A stretch of DNA of 36,794 nt, from contig JAFEAR010000157.1 in NCBI GenBank assembly GCA_018266335.1, positions 1-36,794 on the forward strand, written 5' to 3'. The position numbers and the translations under genes are program-made. The notes beneath the pieces were generated by a model. The model was not told where the DNA came from. It did no database searches and worked only from the letters and a program-made list of their open reading frames with translations. Source of the DNA: Bdellovibrionales bacterium (GTDB lineage Bacteria; Bdellovibrionota; UBA2428). This document shows positions 32,946 through 36,794 of this stretch, one piece after another (position 1 is the stretch's first letter; each line of letters starts with the position of its first letter).

Positions 32946-34766
32946 ATGGATGATTTTGAAAAAGAGTTAAAGCAGGGTTTTCTGGAAGAGGCGGCGGAAT
33001 CGCTGGCTAACGTAGAGCGCTGCTTTTTGAATCTTGAATCGGCCAAGGATGATCCGGCCTTAATTGAAGAAATCTTCCGACTCGCGCATAACCTCAAGGG
33101 AAGTGCGCGGGCCGTGGGCTTTACGGACCTGGGCGAGTTTACTCACCAATTGGAAAGCCTCCTGCTACAAATTAAGAACAAGAAGCTTGAGTTGAACAAG
33201 GGCATTATTGATGTCCTGCTGCGAGCTAACGATTTCTTGCGCGACTGGATTGAGCTTTTGCGCATGGATATGACCGCCAAGGTTGATTGGAAAGCGAATG
33301 GCGATGAATTAGTCGCGGTGACGTCTGGAAATTCGCCGGTCTCGGTGACTCCTGCGGCTGCGGCTACAGAGGCACAACCTGTTGCCGAGGCTGAACCGAA
33401 GTTGTCAGATGTCCCCTCGGCGGCTGATATCGAGGCGGCTCTGGCGGTTCCAATGCCTGCAGAGGGTGCAGCACCCAACAATACTTTTGCAGGTCCGGTT
33501 TCGCACGATGCTCCACCGCCTGCTGCTCCCCCACCACGGGCCCCTGCTCGTAAGGCCGCACCCGCAGCGGGAGCCGACGATAGCGTTCGCGTCAGTGTGG
33601 CACGTTTGGAAAAATTGATTAACAACGTGGGGGAATTGGTCATTTTGCAGACGGTGTTGAACCAAAATCGTCATCAATTCATGAACCCACTCTTGCAAAA
33701 AACGGTGGGGCAGCTCGCAAAGATTACTAAAGATATTCAAGAAATTTCCATGAGCTTGCGCATGGTGCCCCTTAAGAGCACTTTTCAAAAAATGCAGCGC
33801 ATTGTGCGAGACACGTCAGCGGCACTTGGCAAAACCGTGCGTCTTGATTTGAGCGGTGAAGAGTCCGAGCTTGATAAATCCATGGCGGAATTACTGGGCG
33901 ACCCGCTGGTGCACATGGTGCGAAACTCGGTAGACCACGGAGTCGAAGGAACTGAGGAGCGTCTGGCCAAGGGCAAACCAGCTGAGGGGGTCGTCAAGTT
34001 AGCGGCCTATCATCGTGGCAATCAGATTGTGATTGAAGTGAGCGACGATGGACGGGGGTTGGATCCCGAAAAACTCATGCAGAAGGCACGCGAAAAGGGA
34101 ATACTTCGCCAGGATCAGGTACTCCCCCGCGAAGAAGCCATTCGGCTTATTTTTCATCCTGGCTTTTCGACCAAGGCTGAAGTCACTGAGATCTCTGGTC
34201 GAGGCGTTGGAATGGACGTTGTCAAAACGAACATTGAAAAAATGTTGCAAGGCGAGGTGCAACTCGAAAGCGAAGTAGGCAAGGGAACTTGCGTGCGCAT
34301 TTTGTTGCCGCTCACTCTTGCGATCATCGACGGCATGCTGTTGCAGGCGGATACCGAACGCTACATGGTTCCGCTGGCCCAAGTCCATGAGACGGTTCAT
34401 CCGAAAGCCGAAGATTTACACTTTGCAACTGGTATGGGCGAGTTGCTCAATTTGAGAGGGGAAACGTTGCCAGTGCATCGCCTAACCACTCTCATGGGAC
34501 GTCGGGCGGCTACCCAGAAAAAAAACGCTCCAATTATTGCTATCATTGTTCGGATGGGCGATGCGCCCTTTGCGGTGCTCGTGGACGACATTCTCGGCCA
34601 ACAACAAACCGTGGTGAAACAATTGGGCGAGGAAGTTGGCCGATTGGCAGGAGTGAGTGGTGGCACCATTTTGGGCGATGGCCGAGCCGCTCTGATTGTA
34701 GATTTGGTTGACTTAGTTTCGCGCGCGAATCGCAAGTCCGCGCCCAGCTTGAGAGGTGCAGCATGA
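32946..34766 (+). CDS. cheA: chemotaxis histidine kinase CheA
   Basis: CheA phosphorylates itself when chemoreceptors signal and passes the phosphate to CheY/CheB. The 606-aa protein has an HPt domain (residues 1-110, His48 in LAHNLKGSARAVGF), an Ala/Pro-rich linker (about 115-210) with no visible P2 domain, the dimerisation helices (VRVSVARLEKLINNVGELV), the ATPase domain with N box VRNSVDHG (326-332), DDGRG (367-371) and GRGVGMDVVKTNIE, and a CheW-like C-terminal domain. ATG 32946 is chosen: GGAG is ten bases upstream, while the in-frame ATG at 32919 falls inside the predicted -10 box. It is co-transcribed with cheW and a receptor. Confidence 0.95.
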   Translation: MDDFEKELKQGFLEEAAESLANVERCFLNLESAKDDPALIEEIFRLAHNLKGSARAVGFTDLGEFTHQLESLLLQIKNKKLELNKGIIDVLLRANDFLRDWIELLRMDMTAKVDWKANGDELVAVTSGNSPVSVTPAAAATEAQPVAEAEPKLSDVPSAADIEAALAVPMPAEGAAPNNTFAGPVSHDAPPPAAPPPRAPARKAAPAAGADDSVRVSVARLEKLINNVGELVILQTVLNQNRHQFMNPLLQKTVGQLAKITKDIQEISMSLRMVPLKSTFQKMQRIVRDTSAALGKTVRLDLSGEESELDKSMAELLGDPLVHMVRNSVDHGVEGTEERLAKGKPAEGVVKLAAYHRGNQIVIEVSDDGRGLDPEKLMQKAREKGILRQDQVLPREEAIRLIFHPGFSTKAEVTEISGRGVGMDVVKTNIEKMLQGEVQLESEVGKGTCVRILLPLTLAIIDGMLLQADTERYMVPLAQVHETVHPKAEDLHFATGMGELLNLRGETLPVHRLTTLMGRRAATQKKNAPIIAIIVRMGDAPFAVLVDDILGQQQTVVKQLGEEVGRLAGVSGGTILGDGRAALIVDLVDLVSRANRKSAPSLRGAA

Positions 34767-35239
34767 GTCAAGATGCCATTTTGCGTTTTCTAGTCTTTTC
34801 CTTGGGTAAGGAGTCTTACGCTATTCCTTTGCTTTCCTTAAAAGAAGTCATAGCTATGCCTGACACGACGCCTATACCTCACGCGCCGGCTCACTTTTTG
34901 GGCATCATGAACCTACGGGGACAGGTCATTTCAGTAATGGATTTGCGCACAAAGTTTGGCATTAAGGCCGATAGCTCGGGTGAAACTTCAGTGATTATTT
35001 GCGATCTCGCTCCGCTATCTATCGGGGTAGTCGTAAATTCTGTGGATTGTGTTCTGGCGCTTCAACAATCAGAAATTCGTCCGCGGCCTGATGTGCAGGG
35101 GGCACGGTATGCCGAGGCCATTACGGGAGTTGCTCAGCGCGGCGCCCAATTAATTTTGATTCTAAACATTGCGAAAGCATTGGATGTAGAAGATCTAGTC
35201 TCGATCGAAAAAATGGGACAGATAAACAAGGCTGCTTAA
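34763..35239 (+). CDS. cheW: chemotaxis coupling protein CheW
   Basis: CheW links CheA to chemoreceptors. The 158-aa protein is a single CheW domain: FLVFSLGKESYAIPLLSLKE at the start, PHAPAHFLGIMNLRGQVISVMDLR in the middle, and QRGAQLILILNIAKAL near the end. Length is normal. Its ATG overlaps the cheA stop by four bases (ATGA), and a chemoreceptor gene follows after 15 bases, so CheA, CheW and receptor form one unit. Confidence 0.95.
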   Translation: MSQDAILRFLVFSLGKESYAIPLLSLKEVIAMPDTTPIPHAPAHFLGIMNLRGQVISVMDLRTKFGIKADSSGETSVIICDLAPLSIGVVVNSVDCVLALQQSEIRPRPDVQGARYAEAITGVAQRGAQLILILNIAKALDVEDLVSIEKMGQINKAA

Positions 35240-35254
35240 GGTCCTGGGGGGGTT

Positions 35255-36794
35255 ATGGCAAAACAGTATTCACTGCGTTTTAAGTTGATGGGTGTGATAA
35301 CGGGCCTGAGTGTGTTGGCTCTCGGTCTGACAGCCTTGGAAGCCTATAGCGGAGCCAAATACATCGGCGAAGCTAAGCGGGAGATGCTGGAAGTCACCTC
35401 GGCATCGATTCTGGACAAGATCGATCGTAACCTTTTCGAGCGCTACGGTGATGTCCAGGCATTTGCCATGTCAGAACCTGCGCGGAGCATGAACCCCAAA
35501 CACATTCAGCCCTTCATGACCGACATGATGGCGGCCTATACTCCAATTTACGATATGATGATCGTGGTTGATACTGAAGGTAGGGTTATCAGTGCCAATC
35601 AAGTCGATAAGACCGGCAAGGCCATTGATACCAGTGGATTCGTTGGCAGAGATTTTTCTAGCGCGGACTGGTTTAAGAAGGCCATGTCGGGCGAAGTTAA
35701 GCCGGGAACCGCCTTCGTTCAGGATCTGCGGCTTGATAACGACGTTGCCCAATATGCAAAAACGAATGGCAAAGTGATGAACTTCACCGCGCCTATCCTG
35801 GATAAGAATGGGAAAATTGTTGGGGTGTGGAGCAACCGTATGAGTTGGACCGACGTCGTTGAAGCCATTGCCAGCGAAGAAGGAAAAAAACTAATCAGCC
35901 CCAATTTGGACCATGTATTTTATGCATTGGTGGATAATCAAGGCACTTATTTGCTGAATTCCTCTCGCCCCGAATTGGTCATGAAAGAAAAAGTACCTGA
36001 TTTTAACACGGTTAAGGAAGTGGCTAAAAATAGCGGTGCTTTTGAATCGCAAATTAGTTTGTCGGAATTCAAGGGTACGGTTATTTCCGCTCCGGCTTTT
36101 TCGCGTGGTTATAGTTCCTACCCGGGCATAGGTTGGCACTTTGTATTCGAAGCTCCTAAGAATGATAAGTCGCATGCAGCTTCAATCTATTTGGTTTGCG
36201 TCGCTTTCTTTCTGCAGATTTGCGGATCGTTTATTGGCTTTCGCGTTATTAATGGAGTTGTTCGGCGCTTGCGCGGCTTCTCGTCAGAACTTGGAGCCGA
36301 GGCTAGCAGCGTGCTAAGCACCTCTAACGAAATTGGTAGCTCCTCGCAGTCTTTAGCATCGGCCTCTACGCAGGCCGCCTCCGCTTTGCAACAGACGGCC
36401 GCCTCCATTGAAGAAATGACGGCCATGGTTAAAAAAAGCACCGAGAATGCAGCCAAATCGAATCAAGTATCCTCCGAGAGTCTTGCTTCGGTGAATCGAG
36501 GTAAGAGTTCGCTAGATGAAGTTATTCGGGCCATCGATGAAATAAACCAGAATAACACCCGCATTATGACGGAAACCGAGGAAAGCAATCGTCAAATCAC
36601 GGACATCGTCAAAGTGATCACCGAAATTGGTGCAAAGACCAAAGTCATCAACGATATCGTGTTTCAAACGAAATTGCTTTCTTTCAACGCTTCCGTGGAA
36701 GCAGCTCGTGCCGGCGAGCACGGCAAGGGCTTTGCCGTGGTGGCCGAAGAAGTTGGTAACCTGGCTTCTATGAGCGGCAATGCTGCCAAAGAAA
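35255..36794 (+). CDS. methyl-accepting chemotaxis protein, 3' end cut by window
   Basis: The frame opens at ATG 35255 behind a run of G (ribosome binding site GGGGGG) and is open to the right edge, about 513 codons. Residues about 10-30 form the first membrane helix; 35-305 form a periplasmic sensor that looks like a double-Cache domain ([48 protein letters not shown]). The second membrane helix is near 309-330. The cytoplasmic part then runs as coiled coil with [12 protein letters not shown] and reaches the conserved hairpin tip [20 protein letters not shown] / [13 protein letters not shown], which binds CheW and CheA. The last helix is missing. Cache sensors often bind amino or organic acids, but the ligand here is unknown. 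Confidence 0.93.
   Translation, partial: MAKQYSLRFKLMGVITGLSVLALGLTALEAYSGAKYIGEAKREMLEVTSASILDKIDRNLFERYGDVQAFAMSEPARSMNPKHIQPFMTDMMAAYTPIYDMMIVVDTEGRVISANQVDKTGKAIDTSGFVGRDFSSADWFKKAMSGEVKPGTAFVQDLRLDNDVAQYAKTNGKVMNFTAPILDKNGKIVGVWSNRMSWTDVVEAIASEEGKKLISPNLDHVFYALVDNQGTYLLNSSRPELVMKEKVPDFNTVKEVAKNSGAFESQISLSEFKGTVISAPAFSRGYSSYPGIGWHFVFEAPKNDKSHAASIYLVCVAFFLQICGSFIGFRVINGVVRRLRGFSSELGAEASSVLSTSNEIGSSSQSLASASTQAASALQQTAASIEEMTAMVKKSTENAAKSNQVSSESLASVNRGKSSLDEVIRAIDEINQNNTRIMTETEESNRQITDIVKVITEIGAKTKVINDIVFQTKLLSFNASVEAARAGEHGKGFAVVAEEVGNLASMSGNAAKE

Overview
The window looks like chromosomal DNA of a Gram-negative, flagellated bacterium, most likely a member of Bdellovibrionota (Bdellovibrio and like organisms). 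That placement is an inference. It rests on an exported fibre protein built like the mosaic adhesive trimers of Bdellovibrio, a dense set of secreted or lipid-anchored hydrolases, a full 2-oxoglutarate dehydrogenase operon and a chemotaxis operon with a FliA-like promoter. Genes are tightly packed, often with 4-base start/stop overlaps, and many encode lipoproteins or signal-peptide proteins.

Region by region. (1) 1-4285: a co-directional overlapping block with the 3' part of an alpha/beta hydrolase, pyrE, a small lipoprotein, a degenerate receiver/GGDEF protein and lgt. (2) 4337-6190: an intact tRNA-Phe(GAA), then a 1.77-kb insert bounded by a 40-bp copy of the tRNA 3' end. The insert holds a three-gene operon (small protein, lytic transglycosylase, lipoprotein) and no integrase. 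(3) 6191-8646: poorly known genes, namely a small membrane protein, a large lipoprotein and a secreted-protein gene broken by one extra base in a T7 run. (4) 8856-11114: a 752-aa tail-fibre-like exported protein with a glycine-rich C-terminal domain. (5) 11205-23559: an exported degradation cluster, with a glycoside hydrolase-like protein, an alpha/beta hydrolase, two exported proteins of unknown role, a trypsin-like lipoprotein, a putative esterase, an exported adenosine deaminase, a membrane-anchored I9-propeptide-like protein, a subtilisin/kexin-like lipoprotein protease and an M42-type aminopeptidase. (6) 23640-29173: sucA-sucB-lpdA. (7) 29328-32838: an S41-type exported protease, an Nramp (MntH) transporter and a lone receiver protein. 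(8) 32946-36794: cheA, cheW and a chemoreceptor cut by the window end.

How it fits together: the fibre and the exported hydrolases suit a life of binding to and digesting other cells or biopolymers. Exported adenosine deaminase and peptidases would scavenge nucleosides and peptides, the ODH operon would oxidise amino-acid-derived carbon, and the chemotaxis genes would steer the cell. This joint picture is inference.

Main points for a second look: the integrase-less tRNA-Phe cassette and its possible effector/immunity content; the subtilase beside a separate propeptide-like protein; a 12-bp perfect hairpin that buries the ribosome binding site of the gene at 16006; the frameshifted exported protein; the fibre protein; and a repeated -10-like hexamer 6-8 bases before ATG that suggests leaderless mRNAs.
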